A stretch of DNA of 64,000 bases from Fomes fomentarius (lineage: Eukaryota > Basidiomycota > Agaricomycetes > Polyporales > Polyporaceae): NCBI GenBank assembly GCA_022606135.1, contig JABYQN010000009.1, positions 25,001 to 89,000 of the forward strand, written 5' to 3'. The notes under the pieces are model-generated. The model was not told the DNA's origin. It ran no database searches and saw only the letters and a list, made by a program, of their open reading frames with translations. Positions 25,908 through 38,300 of the stretch are shown here, in pieces. The translations under genes were made by a program, and so were the position numbers. Within the stretch, counting starts at the first letter, position 1, and each line of letters starts with the position of its first letter.

Positions 25908-27473
25908 ATGTCTTCGGCAGACGATGCAACGATATCCCGGAGTATCGGCCAGGATATCATTCAATCTTTCGTCGCTGTGGTAGTTGAAACCTTCGTCATA
26001 GGTATATCATGTTCATGATGGGCACTACAATGATTCCTCACCGTTTTCTGCATTCCACAGCTATATACTCTGTGCTAGTGCTCAAGGCCGGCAGGCTACT
26101 GCTGTATGCCTTCTCGTACATCCACGCTGTCTACCACCCCATTGCTCACTGCCATGATCTCTGTAGAAGAAAGAATCACACCAGGGTCTCGTCCCGGACT
26201 TGTCTAGCCGTCTTCGTGATGTTCGGCCTTGCCCTATCCCTTTGGATGATCGACATTCATAATGTCATCGCGGAGGTCCAGATGACGCTCCTCTCCACCT
26301 CCAAAGATCCGCTCGAAGAGAGATACGTTGCTGCCATGTCGGATATCTTACGGCTAGCGTCCGTCGAAGATATTCTGTACGCCTACATGGTGAGTTCTTC
26401 GTTACGATGGATTCTGATGCAGAGCTCTACTTTACCTGCTGTCTGTCAGACTGTTATTGGCGACGGTATCATCATTTGGCGCGTTTACGCCTTTTGGTCG
26501 ACGGGCTGGGAGAAGTTTGTTCTTCTCATTCCAATTACATTCTTGCTTGGATCCATCTGTACGTTCATATCCTAACTTTACCTGTGTTACTATCCCTGAT
26601 GGACCCTCCACAGCAACATCGATGATGTTGACCTATTGTGCGGCACGCCTAGGTTCTGATATCGTGTTGGGGACCTATCAAGACCCTGCCTTCTGCCGTG
26701 ACATCCAAACGGCCTCATATGCGGTCACATTGGCCACGACAGCCGTTGCGACTTTGTTGATTTCGTACAAGACCTGGTGTGTGACTTCCGCTAGAGCATC
26801 ATCCGTACCCCACCTAATGTACCTGAATGTAGGCAGTATCGACAAACGTATCTGAATGCGTTTGGCAAGTCCCCGCGAACGCGCACGCAGAGGATCATGC
26901 TCCTTTTCGTCGAGTCCGGTATCCTGTATCTCCTTTTCTTCGTGAGTCGTCTACGAGCCGTTAGCGCATCTCACGTTCTGAGGCTTCGAGGAACAGGTTG
27001 TCCAAGTAGTCATGAGTCTAGACTCTGTGAACACGAAGGTCCGACAGAGTGCCCTTCTGACATTTGCCTTCACCGTCTACCAGTTCATTTCCAGTCTCAT
27101 TGTGGTGCGTCTCATCTTGCTCTGCTCTCCCTCGTCTATGCGGTATCATCTGAGCGTGTCATGTTTGTAGGGCATGTATCCCACCGTCATCGTGCTACTC
27201 GTGAATTCGAAGCACTCTGTGCTTCAACCCAGCATCACTCAAAGTTCGGGCACCGAACACAGTTACACAAACGCTGACGGAATAAGCCACTCGACCTATA
27301 TTCACACGACGTCTAGCGCAACTGCAGCCCCGGCACATACAGCCCTGACGACAGTCGATCTGTACGAGATGGCACACCTTGCTGGTCCGGATGGTGAGGA
27401 GAGATCGGATGTCAAAGACCGGAGCTTGGCTATCAAGATACAACAGCAGCAGTGTATCACTTACGATGTGTGA
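25908..27473 (+). CDS. Seven-transmembrane protein, basidiomycete family (paralogue 1)
   Basis: Exon 1 (MSSADDATISRSIGQDIIQS, ending in the first membrane segment FVAVVVETFVI) splices over GTATATC...CCACAG to AIYSVLVLKAGRLLLYAFSY. Later exons give LAVFVMFGLALSLWMIDIHN, TVIGDGIIIWRVYAF, the arginine/aspartate-containing TYCAARLGSDIVLGTYQDPA, ATTAVATLLISYKTW, RIMLLFVESGILYLLFF, VYQFISSLIV and GMYPTVIVLLVNSKHS. The C-terminal tail is Ser/Thr-rich and ends QQCITYDV. About seven hydrophobic helices are present. The layout resembles the large Agaricomycete sets of orphan 7-TM proteins, often annotated as hypothetical or GPCR-like; no ligand or role is known to me. The gene at 29697 is a clear paralogue with matching exon breaks. 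Confidence 0.85.
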
Positions 27474-29696
27474 ATGTTATGGTTCTGTCTTGTAGTATTT
27501 GGGTGGTCATCGGAAGTAGCTTCTTGTGTATGATAGGGTGTCTCCGGTATCCGAGTAGTCACATCTGGAAATCAATTCTATGGCATAATATAGCCGTATC
27601 CCTCTGCTGAATCCCCGTGCTGAACATGATGGAACGGCGAGTGTGAGTACTACAAAGTATCTGCTAGCCTTGAATGTCATAGAGTCCGAGATTAGAGCAT
27701 TCAAAATCTCAGCTTACGTCTGCATTCAGGTAGGGGAGGCTAAAGTGGCCGCCTGCAGTCTCCTGCGGATAGGCGCAGGGGTATGTTCCGTAGCAGCATT
27801 CGCAAACCACATACGCCACAGCCGGGCGGGCGAAGCTGCGGCAGGGTGCACCCACGGATGCGCCAGCTAGCTATCCAGCCCACCACGTTTACTCATCCGC
27901 GACATATCGGCTGTCACTTTAAGTTCCTGTTCATTCAATACGGCCTACGAGAAGACGATTCCGTAACTTGACAGTTTGAGGTCGCAGTCGTGTGTGAGAG
28001 AATTATGGCAATGCGCGGGAGAAGGAAGACTAACTGAATACATCCTTGTGCTGGTGGGCGAGTGAAGGTGAGAAGAATTCCAGGGCACCGTCCCTGCTGC
28101 GTGGGGTCTGCCGTTATGTTTGTTCTGCACAAGGTTTGATCTAACTCTAACTCTGAATGACAGTTTGGACCTGAAGACTGTTGGAACATACCTGCGTGCA
28201 TCACCCACTGAACGCACCAGTGGACGACTTGGTCTCATTGCCACTGGATGATTACACCTGTTATGAAACGGGATATGATACTCGTGTTGTAGCCCAAGAC
28301 AGTGCTGGTCTCCCCTAGGTATACTATTGGGGTGCACTGACGGGCTGGATAGACGATAAACAGTGCCAGTGGGATTACCAGGCAGCGTCCGTTAGTAGCT
28401 GCCGGTGATGATACGGACGTAGGTACTGGCATATAATGAAGTGATCAGGTGCCCGTACCTTGACCCTTTTAGGCTATGAATCGGCTTAGGGCCAGTGGTT
28501 CATTCGCTGCCACCACCTTGAACGAATGTCACAAAAGGTCATGCATCTTCTACACAATCTGGTGCTGATGAATTCATCGGGGAATGTAAAAGAGTCAGAT
28601 GATTCTTATGATCTGAAGGGCAAGGCTGTGATATCTTGTGTCCAGCATCAGTCGAAAAGCACAAGTGACGACTCTCATGACGGGACGCACGTTCTGTCTG
28701 ACCCGATTCCATAGGCCCCTGTACTCTCTAGAATCGCACAGTTATGTGTCCTGCTCGTCTTCTCGGACCGACTTCGCACCTCAACCTTGAGCTTGCGATC
28801 GAACCAGGTACTGAGAGCATGTCGGAAACTTTTCCCCCAGAACCCTAGGATTCGCCCTGATGTCATTGGCTACTGAGATGCCCAAAGATGACCGGGAGGC
28901 CTTCCGGATGAGCCTAAGTTGGCTATTTTAGGGCAAAATGATGACTATTGAATGCCTTTTTCCCAGGGTGCGCGGGGAAATTTCCTACTAGTAGGAGTCC
29001 TAGACACACCCAGGTTACGGTCCTTGTTTACATGTTGCTGTTACCTGATTTGCTCACATCCCAAAGCTACTGCCGTTTCGCCCAACCTGATTCGTGAAGT
29101 AGGATTCTGTCTGCGCCTTCTCGATATACCAAAGTTCTTGATGTTCCGCATCGATATATCAAGTCACCAAGGCGATCATGTCAATCTCGCATTCATAGCC
29201 TCAATTCTTGTGTCATGTTGGTCGGTCAGTATCTCTCGAATGCATGCGCAGCCACGATAGCATGCCAAGCACATGTTATGTGCTGATTGTTTTACAGCCC
29301 TGGTCAGTTGCAGTCTCGCCAGTGTCTTTGTTGGCGTCTCAAAACGAACAGATGCGCTAACAAACCAAGATGCGAGCCTTTCGTGGGTCGGCGGGTATGT
29401 ATGTATCTCGAAGCTCCCATCGTTACCTCAAGGTTTGAAACTGCCCGAACAGTCCCCTACATGGGCGGGCGGGCATCTATCCATCCTGCACAAACACTGT
29501 CACAGCAGTCTTAAGATAGAAGCTCCGACTGAGTTCACCACCACCATTTCATCCCACGGCGGTTCAATCCACCACACTTCCGTGAGTGCTATCCGTCGTT
29601 GTTATCCACACCCCAGTGTCTGTTTGTATAAAAAGCCGCGTGTGGTGTTCCTCTCTCACTTCGATCGGCTCTACTCCCTCCGACTCCTCTTCCTTC
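27474..29696. other. 2.2-kb intergenic region between the two 7-TM paralogues
   Basis: I see no gene. Short open frames (for example 27945-28337 minus, 29273-29743 plus) have no domain, and several contain stop-rich or repeat-like sequence. The right end is the presumed promoter of paralogue 2, with a TATA-like word at 29627. Confidence 0.5.
29627..29633 (+). promoter_or_regulatory. Candidate TATA box of 7-TM paralogue 2
   Basis: TATAAAA within GTTTGTATAAAAAGCCGCG lies ~64 bp before the start codon at 29697. This is a good positional match for a fungal TATA box. Confidence 0.5.
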
Positions 29697-31284
29697 ATGT
29701 CCTCAAGCAGCGATATGGACGTTTGGAGAACTATAGGTCGTGACACCATACACGCGTTCGTCGCGTGTACGGTCGAGACATTCGTCACAGGTGCTGTGTA
29801 TTTCGCCTCAGGGTGCACAATCGAATATCTAACTAGTGACGCCTCACAGCAATATACGCAGTGTTAGTGTATAAAGCGGGATTTATACTACTGTAGGTCA
29901 TTTCCGCCTCCTCAAACAGCACTATCGCTCATCCGCTCATTCACTGAGGTCTGTAGGGGGGTGAACCGCACAATGGCCGCGCGTTGCATATTTGTGGCCA
30001 TCTTTGTCATGTTTGGCCTTGCGGTCTCGCTCTGGATAATCGACCTCCACAATGTCATTGTCGAGATTCAGCGGACACTGCTGTCAGAGTCGACAGACTC
30101 CCTCCAGGATATCTACAGCTCTGCGTTAAACGAGGTACTCCGGTTGGCTTCCGTCGAGGATGTCCTCTACTCCTATATGGTACGCTTGTTTCCCTTCTAA
30201 TACTAGTCCTCGCTATGATCAAGCTCAATTGGGGTCTAATAGACTATTATTGGTGACGGCATCATCATCTGGCGTGTCTACGCTTTCTGGGCTAGAGGCC
30301 GGGAGCGGATGGTCCTAATTGTACCTCTCGCCTTCCTGACGGGGTCCATCGGTATGTTTACACAACTCCTGACGTTATCCACAATCTACAACACCTTCTA
30401 TATCAGCGGCGTCCATGATGCTGACGTACTGCGCCGCCCGACTCGGATCTGACATCGTACTCGGCACGTATCAGGATCCCGCCTTCTGTCGCAACATCCA
30501 GACTGCGTCATACTCGACGGCGTTGGCCACCACTAGCGTCGCTACCGCGTTGATCGCGTATAAAACCTGGTGCGTGTTCTGGTACCTATGAATGATGTAC
30601 CTCCTGATTAGTATTGATTACGTTCAGGGAATATCGCCATACCCACTTGGAGGCTTTCGGGAAGACGTCGTCGCGGACGCGCACCCAAATAGTCATGCTC
30701 ATGCTCATCGAGTCAGGCGTCTTGTATATGCTTTTTTTCGTGCGTTCAGTCGTTAAATGAAGTGGATGATTTGTTTTGTGGTTTGACCCCCATCTCAACA
30801 GCTTGTAGCGGTGATCATGAGCCTCAACTCTGTGAACGCGAGGATCAACAAAAGCCAAGTCCTTTCGGCCGCCTTCGAGATCTATCAATTCACCAGCAGC
30901 CACGTCGTGGTGCGTGTATTCGTGTCCCTTCAGTCTCCGCCACAAGCCCTTCTGATCTGGTGTTGCAATCTGTAGGGGATGTATCCCACAATAGTCGTCC
31001 TTCTCGTCAATTCCAAGCATTCCGTGCTGAAGGCGAACCTGGGAAGCTCAGGGATGGCGAGCAACAACAGCGTGCTGTCCCGAAGCCATCGCAGGGCAAG
31101 CCAAACCGCGTATTTACACCCGAGTTCCTCGGGGACGTGTGCGCCAAGCCCTTCGACACCCAGGACGGTCGACCTGTACGAGATGGCTCGTTTACAGAGG
31201 GCATATAAGACGGAGGAATCGGACGTCAAGGACGACTCGGTGTTGACTATTGGGATTCAGCAGTCCTTGTCTTATGATGTGTAG
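29697..31284 (+). CDS. Seven-transmembrane protein, basidiomycete family (paralogue 2)
   Basis: The start MSSSSDMDVWRTIGRDTIHA joins to AIYAVLVYKAGFILL. A frame-keeping intron (GTAGGTCATT...GTCTGTAG, ~68 bp, join CT|G) then leads to GVNRTMAARCIFVAIF. That removes the segment corresponding to ~20 residues of the first cytosolic loop in paralogue 1. The rest follows the paralogue exon by exon: FGLAVSLWIIDLHNVIVEIQ, GDGIIIWRVYAFW, TYCAARLGSDIVLGTYQDPA, LVAVIMSLNSVNARI and GMYPTIVVLLVNSKHS, with tail end QQSLSYDV. The two proteins are strongly similar in the helices and diverge in the loops and tail. If the proposed intron is wrong, an in-frame TAG after FILL would make this a pseudogene; the clean intron borders and conserved remainder favour a working gene. 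Confidence 0.78.
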
Positions 31285-31496
31285 ATTTGCGCTCGACGTG
31301 CATACTGAGGTATTCCCTGTTCCCATGTTGTGGACGGTGCTATCATATCAGACATTTACTATCGTGTAAATACCACGAAGGTCTGATACATGCTAAAGTG
31401 TTTTCTCGAGCCGTAGAACTAGTAGTCCATCGAAAACAAGCAACCCACTGACAATGTACGTGACTACTAAAGACATGCGGCCTGGCTACCACATGC

Positions 31497-32749
31497 TTAA
31501 CCTGATAGTTCCGAACGGTACATCCGACGGGGTATAGAACGCGTTTGCACCGCCGACTTTCCACCGAAAATGTTACCAGGGCCAAAGTCCGGCGTCCCAC
31601 CCAACGAACCGAAGATGTCTCCGATGTAGTTGCTCGGCTTGATGCCCCCCTCGAACGTCTTCTTCCATTGCGATACGATGCCTGTCACGATGGGCGCACC
31701 AGCGGCGTGTATGTTCTGGAGCGAGATGTCAAAGCCCGGCGACGAGGAGAACAGGTTGGTTGCCGCGTTCTCGCCATCGAAGGGCCTGTCGAAGTCGGAG
31801 CCAGTGCGCATGATGATAATGCGTGAGAACTGGAGCTTCTTGCTGAGCGCGCCACGCAGGAGCGCCTGCAGCGTCGCGTTGTCCTCCTGCTGCGTCGTAC
31901 AGTACGTCCCTGTTTGGTTCGTGAACAGGGACGTAGTGTTCTCGAACGCCTCAGCGAGCAGAGTGCCCGTCCAGAAGGTGTCGGACGTCGCGGTGTCGCA
32001 GGCGACAACAGACGGCGGGGCGGCACCCGCAGCAAAGTCGGGGTTGCTGGCGTAGTTGGCACGGAGCACTCGCGATAGTTCGTTGTCGGCGAGAGTCACA
32101 TTCTTGGCCTGCTTGATGGCCCATTGTCGAAGGTCCTCGTTGACTTCCAAGACCTCCGTGCCGTACAGCGTCTGCGGAAACTGGTCAGGAGCTTGGGACC
32201 CCTGGGGGACAAAGCCCGTGGGGAAGTCGTCTGGTTTATCGCGAGCGTCGAACTCGAACTGCAGCCCGACCTGGACGCCGAAGCGGGCAAACGTGACGCT
32301 TCCAATAGTTGCGAGCTTGGGACTGATGCCCGCAATGCCAGCGATGAGGAAGTGGGTGCGCGTGAGGTCGAAGGCATCGGAGTGGACAAGGGCAGATATG
32401 GTAGAGGCAGCATTGATCTCGCCTTCTCCAGTGACGAGCTGGCAGATCGCTCCGTCCTTGGTGCAGTGGGCGTCGGGGAAGAGGGGAGAGAAGCCAGGGA
32501 TTGTGAGGTTTTTCTCGAGGACGTTGAACTCTGGGATACCGTACCAAGCATCTGCTTCATTCACGAACTAGTTGTCGGGTAAGAAACGGGTATGGGAAGC
32601 GAAACATATGCGCTCACCATGCTGATGATGAAGACCTTTGGTGCGATAGTCTCGCTCCATCTCTGTTCCACTGCCACAGCAAGTGCCGACGAGGCTAGAA
32701 AACACTGCGCGAGGGTGACCATGAGCAGCGAAGTGAGAGCGAATCCCAT
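31497..32749 (-). CDS. Purine nucleoside permease family protein (NUP)
   Basis: The start chosen at 32749 gives a clean signal peptide, MGFALTSLLMVTLAQCFLAS, then WSETIAPKVFIISM. A ~50-bp intron leads to FVNEADAWYGIPEFNVLEKN. NUP-family blocks follow: ICQLVTGEGEINAASTISAL, THFLIAGIAGISPKLATIGS, VTFARFGVQVGLQFEFDARD, SVVACDTATSDTFWTGTLLA, FSRIIIMRTGSDFDRPFDGE, and GAPIVTGIVSQWKKTFEGG before a variable end. The family includes the Candida nucleoside permease NUP, which moves purine nucleosides. Many fungal members look like secreted or surface nucleoside-phosphorylase-fold proteins, so transport versus hydrolysis is open. Upstream in-frame ATGs (to 32833) would add a non-hydrophobic leader, so they were not used. 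Confidence 0.88.
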
Positions 32750-35335
32750 TATGCTGAGGTATGAGCGGTATAAGCGTCGGTACTCGCTCATTGAAGTTCC
32801 ATGACTCACTGTAGCCGGGGCGAGACTGTTCACTGTAGGGGAGGGTCGTAGGACGGGCGTGCTCGAAAGTTCCAGTGGACGCTTAGCAGCTGGCTAGCCT
32901 ACCCTGTTCCTAATATAACGGATACAGCGTCCGGGGCGGAGGGGACGCGTTCCAAACTTGTGGCCGATGCAACACGGGAAGACGGAGGACACGAACGTTC
33001 GCCGCTTCCAAACTAGGGTACATCGTTCATTGCGAGTTGAGTGGACTCCGGAGAGTGACAACTTGGTCTGTCCGGCTGCGAGGTTCCCGTCCTTGACAGG
33101 TTGGAAGCGTCATGCGCCTCATGTGAACTTGGCTCAAGCAGCATGCTTTGCACGTTGCCCCTGGCCTCTCAACTGACCATCATCTGAATCGTGAAACGAC
33201 ATGTATCTGCTGGCCACTTCGACTTTCAGGAACGGGTGGTCACCTCGCAAGGGCACATGAGGTATGTTGACGGTTGCGAACAAAGAAGCAGATGTTTTAT
33301 CAACTCGGGCGTGGCATGGTGCGATATTTGCGAGGAGAAACCACTCACCTTGATCCAGCCCAGACCGCGTCTCCCAGGGTGCTTCCCTGCCTCGCGGCTT
33401 CTTCCATCGCATCCATCGCATCCTACGTTCTCCGTTGGACAGAACCTTGAGCCTAGCAGTTCTTCCCTCCCACCCGCACAAATCTTCCCCCCAACGTGTC
33501 TGAAGCGCAAGAGCTGCCCAGAGCACAACCTATTAATGCAGCTGCGAGCTCACCCCCATAGTCTCCTGATCCTGCGTCAATAAGCATGAGAAGCAAGATT
33601 CAGGTTTCCTATCCAAACTGGTCGAGTTCTATAGCTATAGTCCCTGCCAGGAATATCACCAATTCGTCACACTGTCAGGCCGATGTGAAGCTGAAGTGAA
33701 ACATTTCAGAGCATCTCAGGCTGTCTGGAGAGCCGGCGGACCATATGTGACGTACGTATAAATAGGAAGACAGATGAAGCCGATAGGCTGGAGGTGAGCC
33801 GGCGATTGCCCAAGTCACCTCGGGCGCCCTGTCGCGAGCATGTAGACAAGTACCGATTGACCGCACACTGCGGTCCACCTGCAACATCAGCTTCCGATGC
33901 AGTACATGTATCAGGGAACACATGCGCGTCTTGTATATTACCGCTCAGCCCGCCAAAAGGATGAGAATGTGGCCACGGACCTATCCGAGTTTCGATTCGG
34001 TCTGCGACACGTAATTTGAAGAATGTCCCATACATTGCTTTCGCCGCCACTCGACTAGTAGTCTCAAATTCACGGGACTAGGCTTCTGTTCTCCCGACAC
34101 CACGGCTCGTAATCCTTGACGGACACTCTTCGTCCACCAACAGTCAATATCCAGGTCAATACTGTTCAAAGCGAGAGAATGTATGCTCGGTAAGGCAAGT
34201 AAGGCCAGTCAGCGTGTGATGCTGCTGGATGCTCGCCTGCGGATGTGAGTGGGTGGTCGGAAGGACTGAAGGTGGTTCATTGCGGCGGGAATAGCAATCA
34301 TTCAGGGAGCGTCTCACCTCAGCCTCCACTACTTGGCCCACAGGCTTGTACTCTTTCGTCATCTTGTACCGAACAGAGTCTTGAGTAACAGAAATCATGG
34401 AAAGGAGCTGCAGTCGTTACATATGCAGGTGCGGCGTCGACATTTGATTCGTGGTCTTGGGATGGCGCGAAGAGGAGCCGCACTGCTCAGAGTGTTCTAG
34501 ACGCCGGTCGGAAAACATGAAATAAAGTCAGAAGTACGACTACGACGGCGATGACGACTCTACCTCTCGACATGGAAGGTAGAGATGCATGAGCTATAAG
34601 GAGATTTACATGGGGAACATAGGCCGATGCACGTACGATATCGATATTCAACGGGGGTAGGTCCTACACATTGCTGGAGTACCCTAGACAGAATCTTCGG
34701 CGGTCATAGGATTGTTGAGAGAGGCGAGCGGCTGGAGAACGAGTCGGATGTCCAGTCCGTAGACATGCGAGTCGCGGGAGAGGGTATGTAGTGCGGTGCT
34801 AGCCTAAGGTTGTAGGAAGTTGGAGACGAATGGCTGAAAAGGAGAGTTGCGCGTACCATGAGTTTCCGAAGTTCTAGATCTCATCCTCTGAGTCTCGGCA
34901 CAGCTCCGCTGGTATCTGGCTACATCTTATTGGTGTGGGTGTGAAAGAATGGGTACGGATGTTGGAACAGGAAAATTCACGACATTGTCAATTTTACTAC
35001 TGGTAGCGGCCGAGAAAAATGCGAAAAGAGCACATACCAAGCATGCAAACTATGAGCATGAATAGACATAGACCTATAGCTTCACTATCTAGCTCTCCTT
35101 CAAAGTATAGTCGACCTAGAGGAGATGAATGTGAGAGGGCTAGCTGACGTGGAACATGGAGGAAGATGGCAAGAAGTCAAGCGTTCAGTCACTGCGGGTC
35201 GAGCGGACCGGGATCCGGCGCATTGGCCCAGGCGGGCCTCGAGAGCGATTTGAAGACACTTGTGCCTTTCCTCTTCTCTAACTCAATGTATAGGTTTCTG
35301 CGTCTGAATGACAAATTTTCCTACAAGGTGGGAAG
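32750..35335. other. 2.6-kb gene-poor region
   Basis: I see no gene. Open frames near 33134-33583 lie antisense to each other and have no domain. The stretch 34183-34400 is a copy of a local repeat (partner at 41389-41580). The 35103-35335 end should be the 3' flank of the MCD4-like gene. Confidence 0.5.
34183..34410. repeat. Dispersed local repeat R1, copy 1
   Basis: This matches 41389-41590 in the same orientation. Shared words include TATGCTCGGTAAGG, GCCTGCGGATGT, AGTGGGTGGTCGGAAGGAC, CCTCCACTACTTGG and TCTTGAGTAACAGAA. Identity by eye is about 75-80% with small gaps. It has no coding potential. Confidence 0.75.
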
Positions 35336-38300
35336 TCATGAAATATCGTGTTTCATCACTGCTCCCTTCCCGGGCCTGAGGACCAGAAGAAGATCCCCGA
35401 GGACACATGACATAGCAAACGACGCTAGGAGCAGGGAATAGACAGCGAAGTATGTGATATTGCGACCTATCACTTGCCAAGACCCTATTGACATAACGGG
35501 GAATGAGTGTGTATAACATTGTTTTGGGACGGGTTATACCTTGATCGCTGACATTCAGGAAGAAGATCATTGTCGATACTGCCACGGTAAGTAAGTTGAT
35601 CAGTCGGAATCACATAGCAAGATGGGCAACGTACCGTCTGCGAGACCGAGAGTCAGTAAGCCCAACCTAGTGTGCGAGATAGACATTCTGTGGCAAAGCT
35701 GCGACAAGGCAAGTCCAAGGAGGAGAGACGGTGTCATTATCTTAAGAATCTAGGGGATTTTGTCAGATAGAGACTTGATAACAGGTGTAGTTTGCGACTC
35801 ACGATCAATGCTGCGATGTGTCTGGTATGATGCGATTGCACCAGACGATAGACGGGCTGTAGATAGAACGAGCTGCACAAGCACTAGTATCAGTAAGAGT
35901 ATGATCGAAGAAGGGTTATCGACTTGCGTAATCGACGCAGTGCTGGAATTGATCAATGAGATGGAGTCCTCAGGCAGAAATGAGAGAGTCGACGTACTTT
36001 CCCGCCCCGAAGAATCCAACCTGCAGCAAAAATAGCACAAACATCGCCACTCGTACTTGATTTACATCTCCTGATTTACTCCTTGTGTCGCCCGAAGGAG
36101 TCCAGATCGCAGTTGATAGAAGATACCTTCTTAGTGCGGTCTCGATCTCTATCCATGAGAACAATGTGGTATAATATACTGTGAGGAAAAGTGGCTCAAC
36201 GGAGTTTGCGTGCCATAGATAGGAAGTAGCGAGCCCAATGAACCAGCTCAGATGCTGCACAGTGTGACTGGTACGTGTCTGCGCCATGAGCAAGGGCGTG
36301 AAAAGAGCTGAGCCTGACGAAGGTGAGATGAGTGATCTTACTAGCGGCAAATATAAATCTCCGCTTATACCGATAACGATCCATCCGGTCAAGCACAGTA
36401 GGAGTGGAACTCCCTTCCTGAGCTGAAGGTAGCCAACGAGAGCCTGTATAAGATATTGGGACAGAGCAAGTTCTACAAGCTTCGAACAATCAGATCACAG
36501 TAATTGAAGGCAAAACATGGAACTTACTTGAAGGGCGACGACTTTGTTCACAGGGCGCGAAAACCTCAAGCCTTCAGTGCTTGCATGCTTCCACATCACA
36601 ACAATGTAGAAGCAGATGGAGAACGCCCCTATTGATCTGTTCGCGAATCATCAGCAGAGTATCGTCCAATCTAATCGGGTTTGCGTACATCATGGAGACA
36701 CTTTCTGATCGATGTACTGAAAGCATTGGGAATATAGCGAGGGCGAAACAGCTTGTTTGCCACACTCTGATACTACCATGGTGGGTCTCCGTGAAGCGGC
36801 CCGGAAAGACGACGACCGGCCAGGTCAAGGCTGTGACTACAAGCCCTGCTGACCACACGATCCTGTACGTATATCCCATCTGCCAGATTCACATATGAGG
36901 GGTTCTCAGTGACCGGCTCTAGGATAGACACGAGTCACTCACCACGATTGAAGCAAGCGCAAGTGAAACCAGAGCGCACTGATACAGGGGTATACTGGCT
37001 ACGCGCTCTGTCATTCGTTTAGTAGCCTCCCTCATTCCCTTCACGGAGATGCGGACAATCGCGTCGCTCCAAAAGAAGCAGGGAAATAGAGCGTAAAAAT
37101 AGTAGCTCAACGGAGCTCGTTCTATATAGAACAGCATCCACAGGGCGATCAGGACCAGTGAAGCGAGTGAGTAGACCAATCGTGTTCTTCGTTTCACGAG
37201 GGAGGAAGCTGTGGTAGCCGACGGTCGATGGGAGCCGGACGTTGAGAAGCTAAATACCATCCATCCGAGGTAGGCGACAATGGTCATGTTTCGAATGACA
37301 GTGCTGTCATATCTGAAGATTTCAGGATTATAAGTAGTAGTCGTATAAGAAGGTGAGAGGTGCTTACGTGCGCATATACCGTAGGCACTGCTGCGCTTTC
37401 TGGACAAGTTGTGATAGCTCCCAACGTGCCTCCATGTAAGAGTGCTCATCCATAAGGTGCCGTACAGCCTTTACCTGCACCTTTCCTGGGTATATTGGGT
37501 CGTCCTTAAACTGTGGACATAGCTGATACCGGAACGTATGCTCTCGGCGAAAGTCTTTGCCATGTTACCGTCTCAGGATCCCAGCATCTGACTGCATACT
37601 GGGTAAGCACTTACTGTGTCTGACTCTAAGATGTTCCAGTAAGACCTAGCACGGTAGACGTCAGCGAGCAGCTTGATACGCTCAAGATTGGAGTCGCCCA
37701 CCTGCGCATTGACTAAGGCGGCTTCCGAAAGTGTCTTGTTGCCGTCTTTGGGAAGTAGATAGCCTGATTTCGATGGACTCACGTCTGGTAAGATACCTAT
37801 CGAGCTCACTGGCCAGTCGATGCCTAGAAGAGCAGACACTATGGCGGTGATATCAGCCTGCTCTACGTCTCTACGTATCAGGTGCGTCAATCTCCATGCC
37901 TCGGAATATGTATCATGAGTGGAGGCTATCGGATCGGGAAGCGGCCCGCGGACGCCTTCTCCCCATGCAATCAATGGTGTGCGCGTGTTATACGGCTCTA
38001 GAGGTGAACTGGTCATCAGCTAAACTAGATACTGTAAGATAGGACTTACCGCCATCCCCATGGTTCCCAATGGCAGACATGCCATGATCGGATGTGAAGA
38101 TGAAAGCGGTGCTTCCGTCGTCATAGAATTCGCGCAGCAACCGTTCTGTGTCAGCTACTAGTTGGTCGACTAGGCGTATGTTCTCCATATACTCCTACAT
38201 AGATATTGTCATCGTAAATCAGACGTGAAAGAGGGTATAGCTGACATTTGAATGAGGCCGAAATGTATGGCCATTGATGTCAAGCCCCAAAAAGTGAAGG

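Noticed and set aside
29273..29743. 156-codon frame upstream of 7-TM paralogue 2
   Set aside because: It runs through the presumed TATA box and into the real start of the 7-TM gene in another frame, and no domain is seen.
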